Positions 1-8,499 of a stretch of DNA of 32,320 nucleotides are shown here, piece after piece. The position numbers were made by a program, and so were the translations under genes. The stretch comes from Mariprofundaceae bacterium (lineage in GTDB: Bacteria; Pseudomonadota; Zetaproteobacteria; Mariprofundales; Mariprofundaceae). The DNA lies in NCBI GenBank assembly GCA_030950585.1, contig JAUZRG010000192.1, positions 1-32,320 on the forward strand, in the 5' to 3' direction. Below the pieces are notes generated by a model. It saw only the letters and a list, made by a program, of their open reading frames with translations. It ran no database searches and was not told the origin of the DNA. How positions within the stretch are numbered: the stretch's first letter is position 1; every line of letters begins with the position of its first letter.

Positions 1-703
1 GATAAGGTGAGTTATCTGTATCCTGACAACCAGCGGCACATCTCGACCAAGCTTTGGTCAGTTGAAATTCACCGATTGTTTCGGGTAAGCCAGCTTTGAC
101 TTCCTCAGCCCAAGCATTGAGAAATTCAGCATCGGATAGAGATTTTTTCTTTGCAGTAATCACCTCTACTTTGACCGAAGCTGTGAGAGACGGGTTATCT
201 CGGAAGGAAACTTTGAGATAGGCCGTACCGACACCTTTTCCCGTCGCGGAAAGTTGTGCGGCAAATTTCCCTAGGTTGGGGTTGTCGGAATCCCGATCCC
301 ACCAGACTATTTTAATGAGATCATTTGGGTCACCGCTGACATCATCAAAGATGATTTCATCAGCATTCTCTTGGGTGTACTCACTGGGAGAAGATGAGCC
401 ATCCGCAAATTTCACATCCAGATAAATAGCTGGGTTACTCATCACACCGGGTATATCACTGGCAGGATCCTCTCGATTGATCGGGATTCTATTGAGTCCC
501 TGAGAACCTGTTTGGATGCTGGTTTGAAGGTTGAGTTTTACTGATGATGGAAGAGGGTTTGCGGCAGAGATGGCCGAGAAGCCAGTTAATAGAATGAATG
601 CGATAGCCACTTTTACAGTCATGGTGATTGCCGGTGGTATCGACGTGAGGATTGCTCTGGCGCTAAGGAATATCTTACTGTGGTCGTTTGAATATATAAA
701 CAT
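1..703 (-). CDS. Secreted protein with Ig-like domain, 3' end outside the window
   Basis: An open frame on the minus strand runs without a stop from position 703 to the window edge, giving 234 residues and no C-terminus. The ATG at 703 is preferred because AAGGA lies about 7 bases before it. An in-frame ATG at 622 begins directly with a classical signal peptide (MTVKVAIAFILLTGFSAISA) but has no visible ribosome site. The mature part starts NPLPSSVKLN. Near residues 140-183 it has an alternating hydrophobic stretch (SATGKGVGTAYLKVSF and following) that looks like a bacterial Ig-like/Big strand pattern. Two cysteines (sequence RCAAGC) come just before the edge. Export is supported by the signal peptide. 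Function is unknown. An adhesin or surface protein is possible but not shown. Confidence 0.6.
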   Translation of the reverse strand, partial: MFIYSNDHSKIFLSARAILTSIPPAITMTVKVAIAFILLTGFSAISAANPLPSSVKLNLQTSIQTGSQGLNRIPINREDPASDIPGVMSNPAIYLDVKFADGSSSPSEYTQENADEIIFDDVSGDPNDLIKIVWWDRDSDNPNLGKFAAQLSATGKGVGTAYLKVSFRDNPSLTASVKVEVITAKKKSLSDAEFLNAWAEEVKAGLPETIGEFQLTKAWSRCAAGCQDTDNSPY

Positions 704-742
704 AATGATCCTTTTTTCTGTTGGATTATCTGCTGAGGTATC

Positions 743-771
743 TAATCTGAATCACTCGCAAGTACTGTCAA
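743..771 (-). promoter_or_regulatory. Possible promoter of the secreted Ig-like gene
   Basis: The minus strand has a perfect -35 hexamer TTGACA at 766-771. Seventeen bases on, the hexamer AGATTA (743-748) is a poor -10 match. A better -10-like GATAAT lies at 725-730 but is too far from this -35. It is tentative. Confidence 0.22.
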
Positions 772-892
772 GCCCTTGGTTGCCCATTTATTGGTAATTA
801 TCACAATATTTCATGAATAATTTAGGCTGAAATTAGCACGCTAGAAATTGTTTTAATCACAGCTTAACAGCCGATAAGGTAGGGGGAACAGG

Positions 893-1405
893 GTGAAAAT
901 GATTTATGGGTTAGTATGCACCTTGCTGATGATAAGCACTGTTGATGCTGCTGAGGTGATGCAAAACCAATGGCATCACACGACACTCAAGCATCAACAG
1001 TTATGGAAATGGCAGTTGAAGTCGGATGATATGCAGGGTCGCCAGTTACAAATAGACAATGGAAAAAACATTTATGCCTATGACTTGATGGGCTGTCGCT
1101 TTTGCAGTGGTGAAGACGATGGTTGCCATGCCACAGGCATAGTTATCAAAGAACTTTCATTTTATAGCAATCCAGTTTTCATTGCCGTGTGTCATCAAGG
1201 CGCGCATTCAATGAAGATGTTCATTTTTGATCCGAAAAAAAAGAGCTCAGAAGCCATCTACACCCGTCATGGCATTTATTATTTGCATTACACGATTCAA
1301 CCACGCGGTCTTAACATCACGTTTGATGATGTTCGTGCACAAGGTTGTGATGCCGATGGGGTTTGTTTTGAAGAGCGACAGCAATGGTGGCCAGCAAGGG
1401 AGTAA
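893..1405 (+). CDS. Small secreted protein with six mature cysteines
   Basis: This is a 170-residue protein with an N-terminal signal peptide (MKMIYGLVCTLLMISTVDAA, likely cleaved after residue 20). The start is GTG at 893 behind a G-rich AGGGGG. The ATG at 899, two codons on, is an alternative. The mature chain has six cysteines at about 68, 71, 78, 100, 152 and 158, two of them as CRFC. This even number is compatible with three disulfides, or with a metal or haem-like CxxC site, although no CxxCH is present. The chain ends QQWWPARE. I do not recognise the family. It stands alone, is convergent with the glutathione S-transferase gene 12 bases away, and no function is assigned. Confidence 0.7.
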   Translation: MKMIYGLVCTLLMISTVDAAEVMQNQWHHTTLKHQQLWKWQLKSDDMQGRQLQIDNGKNIYAYDLMGCRFCSGEDDGCHATGIVIKELSFYSNPVFIAVCHQGAHSMKMFIFDPKKKSSEAIYTRHGIYYLHYTIQPRGLNITFDDVRAQGCDADGVCFEERQQWWPARE

Positions 1406-1417
1406 GCTTCCTATACT

Positions 1418-2038
1418 TTAACCCTCCCAAAGCACATGTTTTTGCATCACAGTCTTAAACAATTCCGATTCCAAAAAATGATTGAGCCATTGCCTGAGCT
1501 GGGGGTAGTTCGCTTGCTCAAACCATGCTTTATCGACATGGGCAAACTGGCGAACGAAGGGCATGATAGCGATGTCGGCCATGCTGACGCTGTGATTGAT
1601 GAGGTAGGGCTGTTGTTGCAAGCGTGCTTCTAAGTTTTGCAGAAATATTTCGCCTGCTTGGCGGTAGACCTCCATGCGTTGCTCTGGGTGACGAACAGCA
1701 TATTTATAGTGATCGAGATGGGTTTTAAAATCGTGATCATTGTCTTTGATCAAGGCTTCAATTGGTTCGTGATGGGCTTGGTGTCGCCAATCATCTGGGT
1801 CGTTCTGAGCCAGTGCCCAGTGCATGATTTGCCAACTTTCATCGATGACTTGGCTATTACCCAAAACCAACACCGGCACAGTGCCTTTGGCTGAGGCTTC
1901 CAAAAGTTCCTTTGGTTTTTGACGCAAGAGCACTTCACGATGCTCAACGATCACACCACTTTGGGCGATGGCCATACGAGCGCGCATGGCATAGGGGCAA
2001 CGACGAAAAGAATAGAGTATCGGTGTGATAGGCTTCAC
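1418..2038 (-). CDS. Glutathione S-transferase family protein
   Basis: The N-terminal thioredoxin-like domain carries SFRRCPYAMRARMA, in which CPYA is a glutaredoxin-type active site (Cys about 14), followed by the cis-proline segment GTVPVLV and the glutathione-contacting DES. The all-helical C-terminal GST domain follows, with the conserved SMADIAIMPFVRQF helix. Such proteins use glutathione for conjugation, peroxide or dehalogenation chemistry in the cytoplasm. The substrate cannot be read from sequence. The start is uncertain. GTG at 2038 overlaps the YchJ stop as GTGA and gives the family's usual short N-terminus (206 residues). In-frame ATGs at 2059 and 2092 would lie inside the YchJ-like gene. 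Coupling to that gene suggests co-expression. Confidence 0.85.
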   Translation of the reverse strand: MKPITPILYSFRRCPYAMRARMAIAQSGVIVEHREVLLRQKPKELLEASAKGTVPVLVLGNSQVIDESWQIMHWALAQNDPDDWRHQAHHEPIEALIKDNDHDFKTHLDHYKYAVRHPEQRMEVYRQAGEIFLQNLEARLQQQPYLINHSVSMADIAIMPFVRQFAHVDKAWFEQANYPQLRQWLNHFLESELFKTVMQKHVLWEG

Positions 2039-2481
2039 TTTAGAGCTTTGGCACAGCATCGTTTGTACTTCTTCAGGCTTCCACAAGGGCATGTTTCATT
2101 GCGGCTGACTTCATGAATATCATATTGTCCATCAAGATAACGCCAGTGACCATGCTCTTGGCTGAAACGGCTTTTTTCTGTCAAAAGCTTGTGCTTGGCT
2201 TGATCTTTAAAAAAAGCTGAAAAGGTAACGTGTTCATGCTCGCTTTGTTGAATCTGGAGCTTTAACCATTGCACAGGGTGGAGGTGAACGGTGTCTGGGC
2301 GTGTGCTGGAATGCCAGCTCTTTAGTAGGTAGTCGGCATTGCCCATCACATAAGCACTGTAGCGTGAACGCATGAGTATTTCAGTTGTACGCGCATCATC
2401 GTTCTGAATCACTTGCTGGCAACAGTTTTCAAAGGTTTTTGCACTGCCACAAGGGCAGGGTTGCTGCTGATCTGAATGCAA
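2035..2481 (-). CDS. ychJ: YchJ-family SEC-C zinc-motif protein
   Basis: This 148-residue protein has a SEC-C zinc motif at each end: CPCGSAKTFENCC near residue 9 and CPCGSLKKYKRCC near residue 131. The middle is an NTF2-like UPF0225/YchJ domain that includes RSRYSAYVMGNADYLLKSWH. SEC-C motifs bind one zinc through a CxC...CC arrangement and in SecA contact SecB and ribosomes. The role of YchJ proteins is not established. The ATG at 2481 follows AGGGGGA about 9 bases upstream. The 3' end overlaps the glutathione S-transferase start by four bases, so the two are probably one operon. The length is normal for the family. Confidence 0.88.
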   Translation of the reverse strand: MHSDQQQPCPCGSAKTFENCCQQVIQNDDARTTEILMRSRYSAYVMGNADYLLKSWHSSTRPDTVHLHPVQWLKLQIQQSEHEHVTFSAFFKDQAKHKLLTEKSRFSQEHGHWRYLDGQYDIHEVSRNETCPCGSLKKYKRCCAKALK

Positions 2482-2553
2482 AAAAGTCCCCCTTTATTTT
2501 TATGTTTAGCGAAGACTATGGTCATATAGATAAAAAAGGCTATGTTTATATAT

Positions 2554-2595
2554 GTGATAAATATCAATGGATTCATTGCATAAAAAGGGTATAAC
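2554..2595 (+). promoter_or_regulatory. FNR-like site with -10 box ahead of mgtE
   Basis: Positions 2554-2567 read, on the minus strand, TTGATATTTATCAC. This matches 9 of 10 specific positions of the FNR consensus TTGAT-N4-ATCAA. On the plus strand a -10-like TATAAC lies at 2590-2595. If transcription starts near 2602, the dyad centre (2560.5) sits at -41.5, the usual place for class II FNR activation, where a -35 box is often absent, as here. The same dyad also faces ychJ, for which TATCTA (2527-2532, minus strand) is at a similar distance. This is sequence matching only. Confidence 0.4.
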
Positions 2596-2654
2596 TCGCC
2601 ACGAAAAACATAGATTTGAAATACATGATAAGGTTTAGGAGGGGTGGTATAGGC

Positions 2655-4010
2655 ATGAATCATAATAAAAACGCCCTTTTATCTTTAGAAAAAGCACTGG
2701 AATTAAGCAATCTAAATCCAAATTTATTGTGTGACTACTTTGAAGGTATGCATGATGTTGGTATTGCTACATTATTAGTCTCGTGTCGTGATGATAAAGA
2801 TCGTTTGCGCTTGTTGTTTCGGGTACCCAATTCCAAACGTGGTGACGTTGTTTTAAAACTTCCCGATCAGATGCAAGAAAGCCTGCTGGCTATTTTTAAG
2901 CCTTATGAAATTGAATCCATGATTGCTCCGATGAACTCTGATGATGCTGCGGATATTTTGCAAGGCTTGGATAGTCATACAGCTGCAATTGTTTTTGCCT
3001 TGTTGGAGCCTGAAGAACAGCGTGAAATTCGTCCGTTATTACACCATCACGAGGAGTCTGCTGGCGGCCTCATGCAATCCGAACTGTTTAAGGTTCGCAG
3101 TGATTGGTCGGTGAGTAAGGTGTTGTTGGTGTTGCGTCGTTGGGGGCGTGAAATTAACAACTTGAATTATGTTTATGTGGTGGATGATCAAGATCATTTT
3201 GTGGGATCTACACCGTTGCATAAATTGTTGTTTGCGGATCCGAAACAAGGAATTTTTGAGCTGACTGATATTGATAGCCCTTTTGCCCTTGCAGGCCAAG
3301 ATCAAGAAGAAGTGGCAAGTATATTTGCACTTTATGATATATTGGTCTTGCCTGTTTTGGACGATAACCATGTGTTGGTTGGTCGTATTACTGCCGATGA
3401 TATTTTGGATGTGATGCAAGATGAAGCCACTGAAGATATGTATCGTTTGGCAGGGGTATCCGATGAAGATGATTTATCTGAATCGGTCGTGCAAACAGCG
3501 CGTTTGCGCAGTGTGTGGTTGGCGGTCAACCTGATGACTGCGATCTTGGCTTCCTTTGTGATTAGCCAGTTTGAAGCCACGCTCAATCAAATCGTTGCCT
3601 TGGCTATTTTGATGCCCATTGTGGCCAGCATGGGCGGTATTGCAGGCACACAAACGCTTACCGTGATTGTGCGCAATATTGCCTTGGGTCGTGTGCATTA
3701 TGAGAATGCACGAAGCGCATTGTTGAAAGAAATGCGGGTGGGTCTACTCACGGGTTCCTTATTTGCGGTTCTGATTGGTGGAATTGTGATGTTTTGGTTC
3801 CCAGATCTTGGCTTTTCTTTGGGTCTTATTATCGCTATTGCGATGTTTATTAATTTGATTGCCGCCGCCACAGCGGGTGCAATCATCCCCTTAACCCTTC
3901 AACGGTTGAATATTGATCCTGCTTTGGCTTCAGGTACGATTTTAACCACAGTGACTGATATTGTTGGCTTTATTGCTTTTTTAGGTTTGGCAACATGGTT
4001 CTTGCTTTGA
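2655..4010 (+). CDS. mgtE: Magnesium transporter MgtE
   Basis: MgtE is an inner-membrane Mg2+ channel gated by cytosolic Mg2+. The protein has an N-terminal helical domain (LEPEEQREIRPLLHHHEESAGGLM in two parts spanning its end), two CBS domains (about residues 130-255, including PVLDDNHVLVGRITADDILDV) and five transmembrane helices from about residue 280. The pore-forming segments include PIVASMGGIAGTQTLT and TTVTDIVGF, the latter carrying the conserved pore aspartate. The ATG at 2655 is chosen over one 13 codons earlier because AGGAGGGG lies 10 bases upstream. This gives 451 residues, the normal family length. It is followed after 57 bases by trxB. The upstream FNR-like dyad suggests oxygen- or redox-linked control. 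Cobalt transport is an alternative reported for some family members. Confidence 0.95.
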   Translation: MNHNKNALLSLEKALELSNLNPNLLCDYFEGMHDVGIATLLVSCRDDKDRLRLLFRVPNSKRGDVVLKLPDQMQESLLAIFKPYEIESMIAPMNSDDAADILQGLDSHTAAIVFALLEPEEQREIRPLLHHHEESAGGLMQSELFKVRSDWSVSKVLLVLRRWGREINNLNYVYVVDDQDHFVGSTPLHKLLFADPKQGIFELTDIDSPFALAGQDQEEVASIFALYDILVLPVLDDNHVLVGRITADDILDVMQDEATEDMYRLAGVSDEDDLSESVVQTARLRSVWLAVNLMTAILASFVISQFEATLNQIVALAILMPIVASMGGIAGTQTLTVIVRNIALGRVHYENARSALLKEMRVGLLTGSLFAVLIGGIVMFWFPDLGFSLGLIIAIAMFINLIAAATAGAIIPLTLQRLNIDPALASGTILTTVTDIVGFIAFLGLATWFLL

Positions 4011-4067
4011 CTGTTGCTGATGGCTGACTATGATTTGGCCATTGTTTATAGATAGAAGGAAAACCTT

Positions 4068-4997
4068 ATGACACAACATTATCGCTTGATTATTCTTGGT
4101 TCTGGACCTGGTGGCTATAGCGCGGCCATTTATGCTGCACGGGCTAATTTAAAGCCTGTTATCATTCAAGGTAGCCAACCGGGGGGACAGCTAACCACGA
4201 CAACGGATGTCGATAATTACCCTGGTTATAAAGATGGCGTGATGGGTCCTGATATGATGGAGGACTTCAAAGCACAAGCGGAACGCTTTGGCACAGAAAT
4301 CATATGGGATCACATTGATGAAGCTGACTTTAGCCAACGCCCGTTTATTTTAAAGGGTGAAAGTGTGCAATATAGCTGTGATGCATTGATTATTGCCACA
4401 GGTGCATCAGCAAAATACCTTGGCCTAGAATCTGAGAAAACCTTTGCAGGTCGTGGTGTCTCTGCCTGTGCAACGTGCGATGGCTTTTTCTATCGCAATC
4501 AAGAGGTTGTGGTGATTGGTGGTGGTGATACCGCTGTGGAAGAAGCCATTTATTTATCCAATATTTGCAAGAAAGTCACCGTTGTACATCGTCGTGATGC
4601 TTTGCGTGCAGAAAAAATCATGCAAGAAAAGTTATTTTCCACAGAGAATATCGAGATGGCTTGGGATGCAACCTTAGAAGAAATCTTAGGTGATGAAACA
4701 GGTGTGACAGGCGTGCGTGTGCGTTCAACAAAAGATGATTCTTTGCGTGACATCAGTGCCACAGGTGCTTTTATTGCTATTGGTCATAAACCGAATACGG
4801 ATTTTGTAGGTGAGCAATTAAGCAAAGATAAAGCAGGTTATTTACTCACTGAAGCTAAAAGCACGAAGACCAATGTTGCGGGTGTGTTTGCTGCGGGCGA
4901 TGTTGCTGATTCGGTTTATCGTCAAGCGGTGACATCTGCGGGCGAAGGTTGTAAAGCAGCCTTGGATGCTGAACGGTGGTTAACCACCGGTCAGTAA
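4068..4997 (+). CDS. trxB: Thioredoxin reductase
   Basis: TrxB is a cytoplasmic flavoprotein that uses NADPH to reduce thioredoxin. The sequence shows the FAD-binding GSGPGG (11-16), the redox-active CATC (Cys134, Cys137) within ACATCDGFFYR, the NADPH-binding GGGDTA (151-156) with the VVHRRDALRA segment that selects NADPH, and the C-terminal FAD motif AAGDV. The length, 309 residues, is standard for the low-molecular-weight bacterial form. AAGGA precedes the ATG by 8 bases. It may be co-transcribed with mgtE or have its own promoter in the 57-base gap. A strong terminator closes the gene. Confidence 0.97.
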   Translation: MTQHYRLIILGSGPGGYSAAIYAARANLKPVIIQGSQPGGQLTTTTDVDNYPGYKDGVMGPDMMEDFKAQAERFGTEIIWDHIDEADFSQRPFILKGESVQYSCDALIIATGASAKYLGLESEKTFAGRGVSACATCDGFFYRNQEVVVIGGGDTAVEEAIYLSNICKKVTVVHRRDALRAEKIMQEKLFSTENIEMAWDATLEEILGDETGVTGVRVRSTKDDSLRDISATGAFIAIGHKPNTDFVGEQLSKDKAGYLLTEAKSTKTNVAGVFAAGDVADSVYRQAVTSAGEGCKAALDAERWLTTGQ

Positions 4998-5004
4998 TGA
5001 AAGC

Positions 5005-5031
5005 GGGAGGGGGTACAACCCTCCCATTTTT
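5005..5031 (+). terminator. Intrinsic terminator after trxB
   Basis: GGGAGGG (5005-5011) pairs with CCCTCCC (5019-5025) across a seven-base loop, followed by ATTTTTA on the plus strand. It lies between convergent genes. On the minus strand the tail is less T-rich (GCTTTCATT), so it may also help end the kinase operon. Confidence 0.85.
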
Positions 5032-5038
5032 AGTCACT

Positions 5039-5632
5039 CTAAAAAAAATCTTCTTTGCGATTGTTGTTGGTATAGTATTCCACAGAGTCTGAGTGATGAT
5101 TTTTTTGCCGACGACAAATATTATTATGCTTTTTAACGTGATTAAACAGTGTGCTGGCTAAGTTCTTAATGCTGTCTAAGTTTTTTGTGTTGCAAGGTAT
5201 GAGTAATTCAGTGGGCACACTGATCATGGTTGAAAGGTCGCTAATTTGCTGGCTTGTGATGGTTTCTTGGCCACTTAAACCAAAGATGATGGTTTTTTTC
5301 TGTTGACGAAAAAAATCCAGGATAGCTTGCATGTTGTTGACTTCATCTGTTAAATCAATATCCAAAAGAAATAAAATACCAAGAGATTTTGCATATAATT
5401 CTTTCCAGTCTGTATGGTTATATTGATAAGAAGGTAGACCCCATAAGTGTAAGTCTAAGCCTTGGTCAATATCCAATACAGCATAGTCTACACCGATATT
5501 TGCCATGAATTCTTGGTGTTGTTGAAACAAGGTCTCATCGTATGTGCTGACTTGATTGAGAAATTGGATGAACTCTTTTTGTTTGGCTTGAGAGATTGCA
5601 TGGATAATGATACTCGTGTTTTCTTTGGACAT
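5039..5632 (-). CDS. MglA/COG2229-like small G-domain protein lacking the P-loop
   Basis: The fold is recognised from segments that match bacterial MglA/COG2229 GTPases in order: a first strand SIIIHAIS; the switch-II strand pair LDLHLWGLP (family: LYLFGTPGQ); a strand ILFLLDID; and a late IPCNTKN followed by a helix (family: PCDARD). The nucleotide motifs are degenerate. The P-loop position reads AISQAKQKE with no GxxxxGKT. GTPGQ has become GLPSY. NKxD is replaced near GLSGQE. A pseudo-GTPase is therefore likely, perhaps a docking or regulatory partner. The start at 5632 (197 residues) is chosen because AAGGAG lies 12 bases upstream. An ATG at 5674 has no ribosome site. The C-terminal tail is polar and basic. 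It is the last gene of the operon with the hybrid kinase, 92 bases downstream of it. Confidence 0.6.
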   Translation of the reverse strand: MSKENTSIIIHAISQAKQKEFIQFLNQVSTYDETLFQQHQEFMANIGVDYAVLDIDQGLDLHLWGLPSYQYNHTDWKELYAKSLGILFLLDIDLTDEVNNMQAILDFFRQQKKTIIFGLSGQETITSQQISDLSTMISVPTELLIPCNTKNLDSIKNLASTLFNHVKKHNNICRRQKNHHSDSVEYYTNNNRKEDFF

Positions 5633-5724
5633 GATAACAGTATTCTCCTTGAGAATGGGAAATACTGCCAGCATTCAACTATAGAGAAAAGGAAGACTTG
5701 AAATCTTCCAGTCATGGCATTATT

Positions 5725-8499
5725 TTAGATATAAGAGGCAATTAAATGGCGTAACTTATGAATATCAATAGGCTTGGTCATGAAAGCGGCATCTTCAAAG
5801 CCAATCATGTCCATGTCTAATAACTTCATATCATAACCAGAAGCAAAAATAATGGGTATTGTTGGTGAAGTACGACGGATTTCTTTCGCAAGTTCTCGTC
5901 CATTCATATTTGGCATGACCAAATCTGTGAGCAGCAACGCAAAATTATTGGGTTGTTTTTGGTAGATTTCCAATGCTTTTTTCCCATCTTCTGCGGTGAT
6001 GACTTGATAACCAAAAACAGTTAACAACTCATACATCATATCACGGACGATATCTTCATCATCAACCACAAGGATGAGTTGCTCATGGCCTTTTTCTTGT
6101 GTGACTTCAGGTTCAGAGCTGCTTGTTTCAGAAGGTGGTTCGACTAGAGGCAAATAAACAGAGAACACCGAGCCTCCATGTCGCGTACTTTTCACTTCTA
6201 TTTTTCCACCAAATTGTTCGATGGTACCAATCGACATGGATAAGCCCAAGCCTGTCCCTTCGCCAACTTCTTTGGTGGTGAAGAAAGGGTCAAAGACTTG
6301 AGTCAATGTTTCTTCATCCATGCCTGTCCCGCTGTCTTCAACTTTCAAGCATGCAAGGCCTGAATGTGAGCTGCAAAGCTGATCATCTAATTTGTGTTGC
6401 TGTGCCTGATCACAGGAGTGTAGGCTAACAGAGATAGAACGCTTTTTACTTTTCTTGACGGCATCACGGGCATTGGTGATGAGGTTCATTAAGACTTGTT
6501 GCAGTTGTGCAGAATTTCCATGCACAAAAAGTTTTTCATCGCTGAAATCTGCATTTAATTGAATGTCTTCAGGTATGCCTAATTTTGATGTGCTATAAGC
6601 TTCTTTCAAGATATCGCTTAAATTGAGTTTGCTAAACTGCTGGTGATCTTGGTGAGAAAATGCCATGAGTTGTGCAATGATGTCGGCTGCTTGCCAACTC
6701 AGCGAATCGATAGAATCGAGGTATGGCTTAACTTCATCGGTTGAGCCGACTTGCCGAGCCAAGTATAATGTACCTGTGATACCTGCAAGAATATTATTGA
6801 AATTATGAGCGACACCACCCACCAATGTGCCTAAAGCTTCCATCTTTTGAGTTTGTCTAAAGGCTTCTTCGACAGCCTTTTGCTCAGAAATATCAGAAAA
6901 TGTACCGACATAGTTAATGATTCTTTCATTGGCATCTTTCATCGCACGAATATGAAGTCTTTCTGGGTAGATTTCACCACCCTTACGCTTATTCCATAAA
7001 TCTCCTCTCCATTCGCCAGTGGTTAAAATACTTGTCCACATGCGTTGATAAAAGGCATCAGATTGTTTATCCGATTGAAGTATTCTTGGGTTATGACCGA
7101 TCACTTCTTCAGGTAAGTATTGCGTTGCTTTTGTAAACGCTTCATTCACATACTCAATCACACCGTTGTTATCTGTGACCATGATGGATTCACCAGCTTG
7201 TAGTAATGCATCGTTGAGTTTCTTGAGTTGTGAGGCTTGTTGATCGTGTTCGATGGCCAGTAGTGCAAGCGATGCACCTGCTGAAATGGTAGCTAAGTCT
7301 TGTTCGTTTGGCGTTTTGATACTGTCATAATACATGGCAAATGTACCCAAGACGTTACCTTGAAGGTTGATAATAGGCTCAGACCAACAGGCACATAACT
7401 GATGGGGTAGCGCGAGTTCTTTATAAGGTTCCCATCGTGGGTCTGTGGCGATATCACTAACAATGACACGCTTTGCTAAAAATGCTGCTGTGCCGCATGA
7501 ACCAACATTAGGCCCTATTTTCACACCATCAATGGCTTGGCAATATTCATCAGGTAAACTGGGTGCAGCGCCATGATGGAGGTGATTGCCTTTTCGCAAT
7601 AAGATGGATGCGCGCAACCCTGAAACATCTTTTTCATACATTAAAATAATGCTTTCAAGTGATTGTTTGAGGGGCGTATTTTTGACCATACCAGCCAAGA
7701 TGGCATTACTTTCCTTGATAAAGTATTTAGAATGTTTGATTTGAGCATGCATGCTGTTGAGCTTTTGAGCCATGCTACTTAACTCGCCTTTCCCCTCAAT
7801 GCCTAGGGATTCTACTTTGTCACCTTCCTCTTGCTGATTCTCAAGCTGAACTTTAGCAATAAATGTATTCAGCACTTCAATGGGTTCGTTAATTAACTTT
7901 CGTAACATGATGATTAAGATAACCATAATCATCAGTATACCGAAGGCAAAGGCCAATGCTCGCCATTGGTAATTTTCATTCAATTGTTCAAGTTGAATTG
8001 TATCATCGTAGGCCATGTATAATTTACTTTGCTCAAAGCTACGTAGTTCGGATGGTCGATTTTGAGTGGTGATAGGCAAGATAGCATAGATTTTCTTAGA
8101 ATCATGACTTTCGATAAAGACAGGTTGCTTACTTTTCGTGAATAAATCGATTTTTTTAAGTTTTTTGATTTCGGTGAACAAGCGTCCCTTTAAGGCAAAG
8201 TCTGTTGCATATTGGATACGCCCATCTCTTCCGACTAAAACAGCATAACTCATTTGTGGATTACTCATGATAATGGCTATTTCACGCTCAATATCTTCAG
8301 GCAGAGAGAGTCGAAAGTAGCGTTCAATATTTCTTTGTAGCCTGAGGGATTCTGATTTGAATGAATGCAGGTTGTGTTTGGTTATTTGCTCATGTGAGGA
8401 TTGATATAGTTGCCACATCAAGCCCATACCCAGTGGAAGTAAAGTAAGACTGATAAGGAGTGGAATATATAATTTTAAACTTCGCCCATGAATGATCAT
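5725..8499 (-). CDS. Hybrid sensor histidine kinase with extracytoplasmic sensor, GAF, PAS and receiver domains
   Basis: This 924-residue inner-membrane kinase has transmembrane helix 1 (about 11-30), a periplasmic sensor region of about 150 residues that resembles a single Cache-like domain, transmembrane helix 2 (182-199), a HAMP-like linker (200-260) and a GAF domain (about 265-420, with GSCGTAAF). A PAS domain follows (425-545, with FSDISEQKAVEEAF), then a HisKA dimerisation domain with GGVAHNFNNIL (phospho-acceptor His565). The catalytic ATPase domain has an N-box NLITNARDA, DSGTGM and GTGLGLS. The C-terminal receiver domain has phospho-acceptor Asp859 in LLTDLVMPNMNG and Lys909. All catalytic residues appear intact. 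Its ATG overlaps the upstream lipoprotein stop as ATGA, so the binding protein probably delivers the signal. No separate DNA-binding regulator is adjacent, so output may pass through a distant phosphotransfer protein. Confidence 0.93.
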   Translation of the reverse strand: MIIHGRSLKLYIPLLISLTLLPLGMGLMWQLYQSSHEQITKHNLHSFKSESLRLQRNIERYFRLSLPEDIEREIAIIMSNPQMSYAVLVGRDGRIQYATDFALKGRLFTEIKKLKKIDLFTKSKQPVFIESHDSKKIYAILPITTQNRPSELRSFEQSKLYMAYDDTIQLEQLNENYQWRALAFAFGILMIMVILIIMLRKLINEPIEVLNTFIAKVQLENQQEEGDKVESLGIEGKGELSSMAQKLNSMHAQIKHSKYFIKESNAILAGMVKNTPLKQSLESIILMYEKDVSGLRASILLRKGNHLHHGAAPSLPDEYCQAIDGVKIGPNVGSCGTAAFLAKRVIVSDIATDPRWEPYKELALPHQLCACWSEPIINLQGNVLGTFAMYYDSIKTPNEQDLATISAGASLALLAIEHDQQASQLKKLNDALLQAGESIMVTDNNGVIEYVNEAFTKATQYLPEEVIGHNPRILQSDKQSDAFYQRMWTSILTTGEWRGDLWNKRKGGEIYPERLHIRAMKDANERIINYVGTFSDISEQKAVEEAFRQTQKMEALGTLVGGVAHNFNNILAGITGTLYLARQVGSTDEVKPYLDSIDSLSWQAADIIAQLMAFSHQDHQQFSKLNLSDILKEAYSTSKLGIPEDIQLNADFSDEKLFVHGNSAQLQQVLMNLITNARDAVKKSKKRSISVSLHSCDQAQQHKLDDQLCSSHSGLACLKVEDSGTGMDEETLTQVFDPFFTTKEVGEGTGLGLSMSIGTIEQFGGKIEVKSTRHGGSVFSVYLPLVEPPSETSSSEPEVTQEKGHEQLILVVDDEDIVRDMMYELLTVFGYQVITAEDGKKALEIYQKQPNNFALLLTDLVMPNMNGRELAKEIRRTSPTIPIIFASGYDMKLLDMDMIGFEDAAFMTKPIDIHKLRHLIASYI

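Noticed and set aside
531-797. Open frame of 88 codons on the plus strand
   Set aside because: It lies over the signal-peptide region of the minus-strand secreted gene and over its promoter, has no ribosome site and looks like nothing known.
2482-2654. Possible Mg2+ riboswitch before mgtE
   Set aside because: The 173-base gap shows no arrangement I can match to the M-box or to a terminator/anti-terminator pair. The FNR-like promoter explains it better.
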